Position numbers and translations under genes: made by a program. DNA of 64,000 nt from contig JAFBJZ010000227.1 of NCBI GenBank assembly GCA_016785225.1, positions 1 through 64,000 of the forward strand. Direction: 5' to 3'. Origin of the DNA: Psettodes erumei. Lineage: Eukaryota > Chordata > Actinopteri > Pleuronectiformes > Psettodidae. Of this stretch, positions 1 through 12,031 are shown piece by piece. Position 1 is the stretch's first letter, and every line of letters begins with the position of its first letter. Below the pieces are notes generated by a model. It saw only the letters and a program-made list of their open reading frames with translations, was not told the origin of the DNA and searched no databases.

Positions 1-900
1 TTTCAGCATTTTTCATTTTTTGACATTTTTCGGCTTTTTTTCAGCATTTTTTGTGTTTTTGGGGCATGCGAGGCTATGACCTTTTTTTTTTTTTTTAGCT
101 TTTTTGTCATTTTAAACACCTTTTATGCTATGGAGGGTGTATAAAACAGCATTCCTGATGTTTTGGGGCATTTTCAGCACTTTTCATTTTTTGACATTTT
201 TCGGCTTTTTTCGACATAGTATAGTATGGCATTTTTTTGTGTTTTTGGGCCATGCTAGGCGATGACCTGTTTTGACCTTTTTTTGCATTTTAAACACCTT
301 TTATGCTGTGGAGGGTGTATGAAACAGCATTCCTGATGTTTTGGGGCATTTTCAGCACTTTTCATTTTTTGACATTTTTCGGCTTTTTTCAGCATTTTTT
401 TGTGTTTTTGGGCCATGCGAGGCTATGACCTGTTTTTAGCTTTTTTGTCATTTTAAACACCTTTTATGCTATGGAGGGTGTATGAAACAGCATTCCTGAT
501 GTTTTGGGGCATTTTCAGCATTTTTCATTTTTTGACATTTTTCGGCTTTTTTCAGCATTTTTTTGTGTTTTGGGGGCATCGAGGCTATGACGTGTTTTTA
601 GCTTTTTTGTCATTTTAAACACCTATTATGCTGTGTAGGGTGTATGAAACAGCATTCCTGATGTTTTGGGGTATTTTCAGCACTTTTCATTTTTTGACAT
701 TTTTCAGTGTTTTTTTGTGTTTTTGGGCCATGCTAGGCGATGACCTGTTTTTAGCTTTTTTTTGTCATTTTAAACACCTTTTATGCTATGGAGTGTTTAT
801 GAAGTACTGTTTGGAGATGTTTTGGTGCGTTTTTAGCACTTTTTATTTTTGACATTTTTTTGTCATCATATAGTGTGGCATTTTTTGTCATGTCTTTACG
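1..900. repeat. T-rich satellite, about 160-bp tandem units
   Basis: A tandem array fills the left edge of the window. A recognisable landmark (ATGCTATGGAGGGTGT and close variants) recurs at about 125, 303, 466, 628 and 783, giving periods of 178, 163, 162 and 155 bases. Each unit also contains the phrases GCATTCCTGATGTTTTGGGG and TTTTTTGACATTTTTCGGC. The copies differ by substitutions and small indels, and the last units decay by about 900. The array continues off the left edge, so its full size is unknown. The short open frames inside it are products of the repeat, not genes. Confidence 0.9.
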
Positions 901-2674
901 ACATACTAAACTATGACCTTCTTGACTTTTTTTGCAGTGAAAAGTTTTTGGACAGTTTTTGCCTTCTGTACGACATCGTACAGCGTTTTTTGGCAGGATA
1001 CGAAAAAAGGTGTTGTGAGGCTGGAGAAGAAGCCAACCGAACCACAGTCTCTACAAACCTCAGCCAAAAAAGCCAAATTATACAGATTGTGATTACATGT
1101 CAAAAAGCAATAAAAAAAAAAACATCCAAAGAAAACATTAAAAATGGCTGACTTTTTATAAGCACTTGTTCAATGAAGCGAAATAAGAAAAAAAAAAATT
1201 GAAAAATCATCCACACTTAGCAAGAAGGACATGACATGGGCCTGTGTTTACTTTGACAAAACTTTATTACAGTATCTGACCAATCCATTACCATCATCTT
1301 TTTTTCTTTTTAAATCATCTGTCATGTATCTACAAAATAAACACGCGTTTATATTGACACTTTTAGTCATGGTCATAGGATTCATAATGCGAAGTTAGAG
1401 GAGAGTGTTCGGCAGAAATGGGTGAAGTTCACGTTTGTTAAAAAAAAACAACAACAACAACTTACTGATAGTGGATTTACACACAAACCATCCGCCTGTT
1501 AAAAACTCTCATCTTGACCAACATTTGATTCCTCAGTGGCAGTTTAACACCTAGAGCCAGATCGGGTTACAAAAATATTGCAAATGCAACTTTAACTTTG
1601 TGTCAGAACTGAGTTGAAATAAGGTCATTTTGGAGTGTTGTGCCATTCTCCTCAACAGATTAAACCAAACCCCCTTGTTTTTCTTTTCAGGGCTGTGGAC
1701 CACATGATAGAGTTTTGAGTCAGGCTGGAAGGTCAGAAAATGAGGATTTTAAATGCCAAATCTCTCCATGAAATATTCTGATCATACACCTTTCTCTCAT
1801 TATCACTGAAAACCATATAGCTTCAAAATGTCAGCGTTTCATGAATAAATCAGTTCTGTTTTAACTTTAATAATGCGTTCTTAAATAGTGGAAGAGTTTT
1901 ACAATATACACAAGTACTAGGAGAGTTTCTCCTCACCTTAAAAAGGAGAAGACAACCCTTTAACTTATCAGTAGAAGCTATACAGGAAAATTAGAAAACT
2001 TGAAGATATATGGTTTTCACTGGCAACAAAAATAAATTCATGGTCATTTTCTCCAAGACAGGAGCAATATAAAAAAGAAAAAGGTCTTAATGCAATATGA
2101 TGTGGAGAAGGGGAGGAATTTTTTTAAGGTCAGGTAAGTGAGACACGTCTTCCCGTGGTTATCAGTAACTATTCCAAACCCTTTATCAGTTATTATAGTC
2201 CAATTTATCATTTTACATCCCACCTACTTAAATTTGTTTATATACACGCACCAGTTAGTGTAATCGTAGTGTTCATGTAAAGAAGTGCAAAACGTTGTGC
2301 TCAGAAAGGAGACTCGGCCATCTATGTCACCGGTACAGAAGTGCTTTTAACTGTACTGAGCAAAAGGCACAGGACTCCACAGATCCTCAACAAAACACTA
2401 CACCACTACAGAAGAGAAAGAAAAAAAAAAAAAAAAAAAAACCCACAGGAGAATATGCAAACAAAGAAAAGTCTTACGACAGAAACATAAAGACAGGATA
2501 GAAAAGCAAAACCGGACAACAGAGTCAAGACAAACGGGTGATTCAGTTCCCAACTTGCATTTTAAGAAATATTTTTCTAAACGCCGGACACTCCGGCTGT
2601 CACGATAACTTGTTCCAGCTCTCCCCCACTAGTCTCTGTGTTTGCAGTTGCTTACAAGTGCCATTTGTTTGATT
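901..2674 (-). other. Likely 3' UTR and downstream flank of mccc1
   Basis: No coding exon was recognised here on either strand. The stretch lies downstream of the mccc1 stop codon. A TTTATT at 1263-1268 reads AATAAA on the minus strand and is a plausible polyadenylation signal, giving a 3' UTR of about 1.4 kb. A poly-A run lies at about 2421-2440. The remainder is AT-rich and featureless. Confidence 0.55.
1263..1268 (-). terminator. Candidate poly(A) signal of mccc1
   Basis: AATAAA on the minus strand, about 1.4 kb after the mccc1 stop. It is the most distal good hexamer before the satellite. Other hexamers could be used, so this is an inference from position. Confidence 0.4.
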
Positions 2675-2854
2675 CTACTGGCTGCTGCCACCCCCGTTAT
2701 CCTCCCCCTCCTCCTCCAGTTCAACCAGAGGGGCGTGGCGATTGGCCTGAGAGCCCTCGCTGAAGAAAACCTTCTTGATCACGCCCGACTTGGGCGCCCG
2801 GATCGTGTGCTGCAGGAACACGGACAACATATCAACTGACTCATCAGAGGAGCA

Positions 2855-2885
<31 letters not shown>

Positions 2886-5800
2886 GCGGAGCCAGCAAGA
2901 GTCGCTTACCTCCATCTTCATGGCGATCATGACCATCAGTGGGTCTCCTGCTGTCACTTTATCTCCGGCCTTTACCAGTACCTGAACACAACACGCCGAG
3001 TTACTGACTTGCTTGGACAGATGTCTTTTTGGAAATGTGGTGGACTGAGATGTTGAGATCCCGCCTTGAACTGGAGTTATATTTTCTATCTTCAAAGTGT
3101 AATATTTCCTTTGATGATTCTGGTTCCTGAAAATCAGAAACTCAGGATCTCCACTGATTAGAATATTAGTAATATAGTCTAAAAAGAATTTACATTATAG
3201 AAATGTCCAACTTGTTTAGTCTCTTCATTTCCTCCCTCAGTACTTGGTTGGGCTTTTACCACAAATTACTGCATCAAACATTAAAGAACCGATGGAAATT
3301 TCAACTTTTTTTTTTTTTTTTTAATATACCAGATTCTCATTTATGTGATGCATGAGCGTACATTAACAATTCATTACCAATTATGATGGTGGCTTAGAAA
3401 ACATTCCTTTAGTCTGACAAAAATGTAATTCCCCATTACATTTTTTTTTTAAACTCTCATGTTAAAACATGTTTCTATAACTCACCTTCTCAATGGTTCC
3501 AGTCATGGGGGCCACAGCTCCACCCTGAGCCCCAGAGCCGCTCACCCCAGCCAGATACTTGGGCACAGGAACGGACACCTGGGAGCTTCCCTCCTGCAGA
3601 GCAGCAATGTTCAGACGTCACCCTGACAGCTGAGGCGAGCAGAGCCCAAGGGATTTTAACTTCCCCTGACGTCGAATGTCTGCCGTTACGTCCGACGTAG
3701 ACGGTTAGCAGATATCTTTAAATCGACACGGATTCGCAGCTTCTTCATAATCCGTCATTTGGGAAAATAAACCCGCAATAACTCGCCTGTTAACAGCACA
3801 AGTGCCTGATGAACAAACACACATCGTGTCCAGATTTAAGGCCGAACTCAGCTGTAAATGCACAAAAAAAAAAAAAAAATCCTGCCTCATCTGTATCAGA
3901 TCATGGATGTAAAATCTTTGGGTTGTTTGTCAAAATTTATTTTGCTGAAGGTTTCCAGGAGCATTTTTCCCCCCATCGTCTCCAAAACACATCAGAAATT
4001 CTGCTTCTTCATTTAAATTATTCCGTAATTTAAATAAATTAAACATCTCGAGCTCGTGTTTGTGCCGTGAACGGTGGCGTCGGGTCCGTACCGTGGAGAA
4101 CAGGTGGACCGTGTTGTCCAGGATCACCAGTTTGGGTCGGGACTTCACGCCATTGACGGAGCAGTGCAGGAATGAAGCTCCGCCCTCCACCTCCACCTCA
4201 CCAGTCACATGATACGCCTCCTCGCCGATCTGGCAGAAAACGAGCACATGTGATAAATTCACCTGCTGATACTGAAGCACTCCTTACATAATGTTTAAAG
4301 TTGTGTAACTGAGGAATAATCAATGCTTTAGTGCATTTCTCTGGCTGTATTTACTTAAATTAAAAAATAAAATATAATCTCTAAAACAGGATCTGCTCAT
4401 TTTTAAATACTATTTCTACTTTAATTCAATGTTTACATTTAAAAAAATTGCAACACTGATATGGTGCAATGATGAATAAAAAGAAAAGTTTTGTTTCCTT
4501 GACTCACCTGCATACTGTAGCTTCCATCTTTGTTATATGTGATGACCACATCGACTTCTGGAGACGCAGACAATGTTTTTTTTAAAATAAGTTTTGTAAA
4601 GAAAGAATAATCATCATCATCATCATCATCGTCACACCGACTCACTGACTTATTTCTGGCCTTGCAGTGATATTTCTTAATAGAAACGCTGAATGATGAA
4701 TGTGACTTCATTAGCACAGTGTCAGCGAGCAGACCGGCTCTAAAGTTTAATAATTCATTAAACTGAAACAGACGGGCAGTTATGAGTCGAACCCGTCTGT
4801 GCAGACCTGCTGATCAACACTAACACAACACAGAAGTCCTTCAGCTAATGTAACACAAGTGTCATCTTGTCCTTGTGTGTCCCTCTAAATAACTTTCTCC
4901 ATTTTCTGAGTTTTTATGAACTACATCAGGTGCTTGTCTGCATTTGTTAGAAGTGAAAAGCTTAAGTCTTCCCTGATCAGGATTCTGCTTCTCTGTATTT
5001 TTTCAGTCTGCTCTCCACCGTGCCTCCCTTCCTGAACACTAGGGGGCAGTAGAGACCTGCAGTGTGACCGCTACTTACTTTTGTCTCCCAGCTGCAGCGT
5101 CATATTTCTGTTAAAGTTAATGTTGCTTCTCCAGCCGCTGCTGGAGCCAAATGGTGAGAAGGGGTCTGAAAATCAAAAACACAGGCCATGTACACTTAGT
5201 ACAGATCATTTATTTTTGGTTAAATAGCTTCAAATCATCTGCCCAGACAGGAAAAACCCGACGCCCTCACCAGTCGAGTCTCGTGCGAACTCCTGCGTGC
5301 GGGTCCTCTCCTCCAGCACCAGACCCAGGGCCGCCTGACAGATCGTTGCCCCTGAAGGAGCTACCGGGGCGGGGAAGAGGTCGGCGTAGTGCTGGGGGAT
5401 GAAGCTGGTGGTCACGTTTCCGGCCTCGAACTCCGGGTGGCCCGAAAGACTCAGCAGAAAGTTGATGTTGGTGTTCAGCCCCACAATCTGAGGCAGAGGA
5501 AATAAAAACAGAGAGCAGGAACTTCAGCGTCCACTGGTCAAATAATTTACATTCATCTTCATGACATTAAAAGCTTCATCAGGTGCGTGTGGGCGTCTTA
5601 CGTTATACTGTCGTAAGCAGTAGCGCAGCTTCTTTAGGGCAGCCGACCGGTCCTCGCCCCACACCACCAGCTTGGCGATCATCGGGTCATAATGAGCAGA
5701 CACCTCATCCCCTGAAAACAACACACACCATGTTAGTTGTGATTATTTACTGTACTGCACGCCAGCGCTGCTCGAGCGCTTGCTGTTGTCGTTTCTGCAT

Positions 5801-7367
5801 CAGCTATTGTGTTACACTTCGAGTGATGTCTCATGAAGAAAGCGTCCAGACTCCCTACCCTCCCTCACTCCGGTCTCTATGCGGGTGTGTACGTCTGGTG
5901 GGGGGGTGGAGAGGTGCAGCAGAGGCCCCGCCCCTGGGAGGAAGTCGTTGTTGGGGTCCTCGGCGTAGATGCGAGCCTCGAACGAGTGGCCGCCGAGGAT
6001 GATGTCATCCTGGAGGAGAGGCAGGCGCTCGCCTGCTGCCACCTGGAGGCGATGTTCAGAGCACGTTCATCACCTTCCCCTCAGTAGAAACTTAAAAACC
6101 CTCCGAGCTCACACCATATTTTTCTACCGTCAGCCGCCCCACCCTCACCCTGAGCTGCCACTCCACCAGGTCGGTTCCCGTGATCATCTCTGAGACGGGA
6201 TGCTCCACCTGCAGCCTTGTGTTCATCTCCATGAAGTAGAAGTTGTGTTGGGCGTCCATGATAAACTCAACAGTACCTGCGCAGGAAGATGATGTCATTA
6301 CTCTGCGTGTGTGTGTGTGTGAGAGATGTGGGCTGCTGTTTGTGTGTCTCACCTGCACCTACGTAGTTGACGGCCTTGGCTGCTCTAACTGCTGCTTCTC
6401 CAAGTTTCCTCCGGACCTCGGGGCTAATACCAGGCTGAAACACACACAGGTGGGTGATGATGCAGTTTAAACATTCAACAGCTGATGCAAACAAGTGATG
6501 ACAGCCCAAACATCCAGGAGGTTCTCCTCACCAGCCATGACCTCAACCAAACCAGACGACTCACCCGGGCGCCTCCTCTATGATCTTCTGATGTCTCCTC
6601 TGGACGCTGCAGTCTCTCTCGAACAGGTAGACGGCGTTACCGTGCATATCTCCGAACACCTGGACCTCCACGTGTCTGCAGGAGACGCAGGACACGTCAT
6701 TTACTCACGTCACAACAGTGCGAATGACAGGACAGTGCAGCAGCTGGTCGGCAGTTTTTAAGCATCACCTGGGGTCCTCCACAAACTTCTCCACCAGCAT
6801 GACGTCATCGTTGAAGGATTTTCTAGCTTCTCGTCTCGCCGACTCCAACTGCTCCAAGAAGTCCGAGTCTGAGCGCGCGATTCGCATCCCCTAAACACAC
6901 AAACAAACAACGTCTTTCCTCGTTTCCTGAACTTGCACTTTGGTTTTTCACGTCCTCTCACCTTCCCTCCTCCTCCACGGACTGCTTTAATCATCACGGG
7001 GTATCCAATCCGAGCAGCCTCTGCTTGCAACCTCTCGTCCGATTGGTCCTCTCCGTGGTAACCGCCGATGATCGGCACCCCGGCAGCCGACATGATGTGT
7101 TTGGATGTGCTGTAAATGGACGCAAAGCAATTTGAGTCAACTGACCCCACTCTGTTATCATTGCTTCTTCATATTGGCATTTATTAAACTGTGTATATAC
7201 ACAAATAAATGTTCTTTTTTTTTTTTAAAAAAATGTGTATGTCACCTCTTAATGCCCATGTCTCTAATGGCAGAGGAAGGCGGCCCGATGAAGATGATGC
7301 CTTCCTGTTTACACGCCTCTGCAAACTCTGTGTTTTCTGAGAGAAAGCCATAGCCAGGATGGACCGC

Positions 7368-7407
<40 letters not shown>

Positions 7408-8564
7408 AAAAGTTACCTGAACATTAATATCCCCATTTCTTATTATGGTTTAAAAAAAAAAAAAAAAATCTCCTTTCCTCAGGATTACTCACATGTGATC
7501 CAGACTTCTTGGCCACCTCCAAAACTTTCTCCATGGAGAGGTAACTCTGCTGGGAGGGCGGCGGGCCGATGTGGTACGCTTCATCGGCCTACGAAGCAAA
7601 CCAGAAACAAAACAACCTTTTTCTGACAGAACATGAACGATGCAAGAGGGGGCAGGTTCAGAAAACAACATGACCTGTCCCTGTGTTCATTCGCGCTGGA
7701 CAGAGAGAGATCAGCATCTCACCATGGCCACATGCATGGAGTGTCTGTCTGCGTCGCTGTACACCGCCACAGAGCGGACGCCCATCTTCTTGGCCGTGCG
7801 CATGACGCGGCAGGCGATCTCCCCTCGGTTGGCGATCAGCACCTTCTCTATCCTGGCACCCCTGGAGGACAGCAACAAGTTCTTACAACCGATATCACAC
7901 ACACAAACAAACCTGTAGGGAGTTATGTAGCAGCAACAGAACAACTGGTTGGGTGAAAAAAAGTTTCACTCACCTCCTGAAACAAACCTCACGCTTCTTT
8001 TGGTCCATGACAGTTTTCTGAGCAGAGAAGAGGGGACACATTCAGCATGAACGACTCAGATGCTAAATGAAGTGAGCGCAGGTAGACAAACCCAGTCTGC
8101 GTGACTGGGCCGTGAACGTGGACGCCCGGTGACGCCCGGGTCGCACAGGTGTGCATGTCGTACCCAGCGTTAGCCATGCTAGCTGCTACCTTTACTTAAC
8201 CTTGCTCAGGTCTTATCTGCGTCTCCGCGATGGGAAAAAAACAACACGTTTCTATCAACGCGATAACGATGAGTTGGGAAATAAAGTGATTTCGTCCGCG
8301 TTACAAATCACGACCACCGGCGGATTCTTTTGCAATCTAACTCTGTATAAAAAAAAGTGCAACTTCTTCGGTTAGCCCACCCGCACACTGCGCCGCTTGG
8401 AAAACTTTAAAATGTTTAAGAAAAAACCCCGAAATATTAAATGTATCTGTGGCGGGAAACGTCTTCAGAAGTGAGCAGCCTGTTTTAAACGCCGGTCAAA
8501 GTACTCACTGTGTAAATATCCTCTGACCCTGCAGAGTGCAGAAGCTCAGGATGACTCCAGCCAT
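2675..8564 (-). CDS. mccc1: Methylcrotonoyl-CoA carboxylase subunit alpha, mitochondrial
   Basis: This is the biotin-containing subunit of mitochondrial 3-methylcrotonyl-CoA carboxylase, which acts in leucine breakdown with the MCCC2 beta subunit. Exons, 5' to 3': 8509-8564, 7974-8017, 7723-7861, 7493-7588, 7246-7367, 6962-7109, 6769-6890, 6565-6675, 6353-6434, 6149-6276, 5859-6042, 5602-5711, 5271-5487, 5079-5165, 4508-4557, 4092-4229, 3486-3593, 2910-2981, 2675-2809. The biotin carboxylase N-domain begins KVLIANRGEIACRV. The ATP-grasp domain has the glycine loop RGGGGKGMRIA, then EVQVFGD and EMNTRLQVEHPV. The C-terminal biotinyl domain carries the biotinylated lysine in AMKME. The size, about 716 codons, matches the family (human about 725). 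Two junctions do not join in phase: exon 1 to 2 and exon 8 to 9, each short by one base. The start at 8564 is therefore provisional; an ATG inside exon 2 (MDQKKREV) is the alternative. Identity is secure. Confidence 0.93.
7371..7405. repeat. (CA)n microsatellite in an mccc1 intron
   Basis: Pure CA dinucleotide run directly upstream of an mccc1 exon on the minus strand. Read on that strand it is a GT tract, and the exon acceptor is the TAG just beyond it. Confidence 0.9.
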
Positions 8565-9083
8565 AGCGTCCAGCTGCCGAGGCTAGCTGCTAGCTTAGCT
8601 AACCGACCGTCCGCCCGGCTGAACGTCGACGCGGCGAAGCGGAAAGTCACCGGACGCTTTTTAGTGTAAAGCCTGGCTCTGTCTCAAACTGCGGACAACC
8701 GCTAAACGGAGCCGGGAGATAAATGTGTCAGCGTCTGAATTGCGAGCGTATGAATAGAAACTATCACACGCTCGCAATTTTTTCTGGATCGCTATTTATG
8801 TCCTTTCCGAGGACTCGTAGCGTCGACAGCCAATTAGAATGGTGGATATGGAGGCGGGGGAGGGCGCTGCAGTGACCATTAACGGCCAGCAGAGGGAGGC
8901 GTTTCACAGGCCGAACGCTGGTGGCGCTGCTCCTCAGTCTCACTATTTGTTCGTTGCTTCATCTATTAACGTTGTTGTGTTTTGTTTTTGTATATTTCCT
9001 CCTCACTCAATCTCGACTCGGACAGGTGGTGAATTACGGTTAATAATGAACAATTATGCTCGTAGAAATGTCAGACCATGACA
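8565..9083. other. Intergenic: mccc1 promoter side and lamp3 3' end
   Basis: This 0.5-kb gap separates the mccc1 start from the lamp3 poly(A) region. Both genes are on the minus strand. The part next to mccc1 (about 8380-8700) is CpG-rich and should hold its promoter; I see no TATA box at a convincing distance. The 80-codon open frame at 8839 shows no family resemblance and is not called. Confidence 0.5.
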
Positions 9084-9089
9084 TTTATT
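9084..9089 (-). terminator. Candidate poly(A) signal of the lamp3-like gene
   Basis: AATAAA on the minus strand, about 380 bases after the lamp3-like stop codon. It is assigned by position only. Confidence 0.45.
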
Positions 9090-9468
9090 GACAAAAAGAG
9101 AAACTTGTAGAATTAAACAGCCATCCCAAAACAGGAAGTGAACTTAAAACGCATGCATTTAACAAGTATAGTGCTAAAAGGAAATTCGAGTTCACACAAA
9201 GAGAGAGTGTAAAATGTTCAACACGGTAACGAAAGAATAGTCAAATAAATATATTTAACAATACTTTTTATAGTCACTGTATAGTTTGGATATCAGTTAT
9301 TAGGCCTGTACGTGCTAATAAGTAATAATTAGATTAGTAAATAATAAGAAACATTTGTTGAGTTAAAATGTGTAATAAAGGCGAAGAAGGAGAGTTTTTA
9401 TTGGCAATCAGCAGATAATATTCTATATGGAAAAAAAATCTCCATCTCCACCTGGTTGGGCAGCGAGC

Positions 9469-10801
9469 TCAGAGCCTTTCGTAACCTTGTCGGGGGCGGT
9501 CTTTGATGAGCAGGAAGGTCAGCACTGCAGTCAGGATGACACCCACCGCCGTGGCCCCCAGGATGATGGGAACGACTCGCTTGTTAAAGTCTGCCCAGCA
9601 CTCCACCTCTGAAACAAATGAGAAGAGAGGCGTCGTAAAAGATGAATAACTTTGAAGGCGCTGAGATTTTAAGTTGACCTGGATGGAGAAGTGATTTGTC
9701 AGACAAGACAACAAGCTAAAAGTCATTCAGCACAGATTCAACTGAGCAGCGTCAGTTTTGCACTTATAACAAAAACTTAATTGGTTGCAGAAATATTTTG
9801 CTCCTGCTTCCCGCTCTTTGTAATCATCCCATGACCCCCTCTGGTTTTTAATTCAACCTTTTCCGTAGCGTCCATTGCGCAGAGTGAAGGCCTGCATCTG
9901 CAGAGGGACCAGCTTGATCCTCAGCTCAGACGACATCCAGAACAGAGACTCAGATTTGCAGCTGAAGCTCCAACCATCAGCTGTCTTGAACAACTTGTTG
10001 TGGTCCAGCAGGCCGAAGTACGTCTTATCTGAGAGGGAGAGGATATTGAACAGAGGCTGTTACATTCAAAGTCAGAAATGTCATCTGTCTGTTCTTTTTC
10101 AGTCTGTCTGGACTTACTGGCACATCTTCGGCAAACCGGCTGAGGAGACAGTTTAGCAGTCATTTTGCTGATGTAGAAAACTTTCTTTTCCTGGAGATTG
10201 GACAGAAATGCACAGACTGATTCAAAAATCCCAGGGTACACAGATTGCAAATTAAACAAATATCATTTCCTCAGTTAATGTGATTTATTTAGCAGAAGGA
10301 CTCAGTGTGTCTGCAGGGAGAACATGCAAACTCCACACAGTGAGGTGGAGAGCCGCTTTGTCATATGTTGTGATTGTACCTTCTTGAAGGTGAGCTGCAG
10401 ACCGGAAGTGTTGTCTGGAAGTGTGAGTGAGAGGAAAGTGATGTTTCGGCCACAGTAACCTGTTTCCTTTACTCTGGACGGGTTCAGGTTGAAGTACCAG
10501 GTCTTCTGTTTGCATACAGGAGAGAAATGTTAGTTTATATCACCCAGTCAGGGAAACTCCTCACTGTCTTCCTTGATTTATGCTAAACTATCTTCTCAGC
10601 AATACAGAGAAACCATTTTCTATATCGTTGCTAGATCAGGGTTTGTCTAAAAAAAAGAGATGCTGACAGTTTTAGATTTTTACAGTTTGAACAGTGAAAC
10701 CAACTTGTAACACCTCACACACTGACACGCTGACACAAACACACACTGTCTGCAAAAAGGGCTGATATATTAAAAAGAAATTCACAGATACACACTGAGG
10801 G

Positions 10802-10841
<40 letters not shown>

Positions 10842-10940
10842 CCAGTCACAGCCTTTAACCTGCTTGGACTTGACGATGTATTCAACTCCCATGGTTATTT
10901 TGATGCAGGGTTTCCCAGCAGTGCTCTTCAGCATGTAGGT

Positions 10941-10984
<44 letters not shown>

Positions 10985-12031
10985 GGTACCAAGTGTAATG
11001 TGAGTTTTACATTAACCAAAACTATTTAATACCCACTTGAAATCTAAGTATAAAGTAGAATGGTATAATGCTGACTTCTGTTAAATAAAACAAAGTCCCG
11101 CTCACTGACATAGCACTTCAGTTATTCAGAGTTCACAACAAACAGGCGTTATTGTTCATATTTTTGTAATTAATGTTGTGTTGCGTTCATGTGAACCTAT
11201 CGGAGGAATGGCCTCAGAGGGCTGCAGGACCGGCCAGTAGATCTGAGCCTGGGAGGACGGCTCAGCATCGGGCTCAGGCTGGGGAGCGTCCTCATCCTCC
11301 TGGAGGTGGAGACCTGGGGGAGCAACAGACCTGTCACTTCACTCTCACATTTCAAAATCAATTAATCAATGCATGTTTTTACGGCACCAAACTGGAAACA
11401 GGTTCTGTTATCTCATCATCGTCAGATAAACAAGTTATATATTAAAATACTGACAGTTTATAGAAGAAGAAGAAAGAAGAAGCTTGAAGGCTACAGTGGC
11501 TGCAAAATATGAGCAGTGTCTGTTGACTGTTTTCCACTTCTTCTGGCAGACTTTCTTTTCCTTCACCAATCTGCACTTGAAAAGTATATAAACTACACAA
11601 TAACCAGTCTGCTTGCTTTAAACCACAAAGTGACAAAGACACCGCGTGAAATGACTGAAGTCCACGCAGACAGCGACCGCTGCACCGGGGACAGGAAACC
11701 AGACCTGCACATTGTACAACCTCTGTGACACATGCTGCAGTGAACGCAGCTTTATGAAGAACACCATTTTAATATGAAACTCTTAAAGACGCACAAATGA
11801 ATCGTGAGAAATGCCCCAGACATTATTCATCTCAATGCACGATAGTGACAGAGCGGGACACTTCATGCAGCTGTCGCTTGGCATCGTGTCGAGTAAACGT
11901 TCATGTGAGCGTTTACAAAAAAAGACTCGCACAAATGCAGAAATGACACCTGAATATCACCCAGCTCACCTGAGACGACAGCAGCCAGGAGGAGGAGACA
12001 CCATCCGCCCGAAGCGACTCCTGAGCCTCAT
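9469..12031 (-). CDS. lamp3: Lysosome-associated membrane glycoprotein, LAMP3-like
   Basis: A type I lysosomal or endosomal membrane glycoprotein with one LAMP luminal domain. Exons, 5' to 3': 11970-12031, 11197-11313, 10860-10942, 10380-10505, 10118-10190, 9858-10028, 9469-9608. An acidic, proline-rich linker precedes the LAMP domain, which holds cysteines in PCIKITMG, GYCGRN, PVCRRC and SFSCKS plus N-glycosylation sequons. Then comes VECWADFNK, one membrane helix, and a short tail ending GYERL, a GYxxL-type lysosomal sorting signal. LAMP3 is favoured over LAMP1/2 because there is a single LAMP domain and the gene sits beside mccc1, as in human 3q27. Two oddities: the first-exon ATG is one frame off from the leader-like frame (WCLLLLAAVV) that joins exon 2, and exon 3 begins after a GT tract without an AG acceptor. 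It may be intact in life or partly broken; about 255 codons, shorter than the human protein. Confidence 0.8.
10806..10840. repeat. (CA)n microsatellite, lamp3 intron
   Basis: CA run just 20 bases beyond the donor end of lamp3 exon 3 (10860). Confidence 0.9.
10943..10980. repeat. (CA)n tract abutting lamp3 exon 3
   Basis: An uninterrupted CA run, GT on the coding strand, that meets the first coding bases of lamp3 exon 3 directly. It occupies the place where the pyrimidine tract and AG acceptor should be. Confidence 0.9.

Noticed and set aside
628..1151. Short open frames in the left satellite and its flank
   Set aside because: Phenylalanine-rich products of T-rich tandem repeats, repeated with each unit; not genes.
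4780..4800. Reverse-strand GGTTCGACTC resembling a tRNA B box
   Set aside because: The flanking bases do not form a T-arm stem and no A box or cloverleaf can be drawn.
7371..7405. Short-unit repeats as a CRISPR array
   Set aside because: This and the other runs in the window are simple dinucleotide microsatellites in a vertebrate genome; there are no spacers or cas genes.
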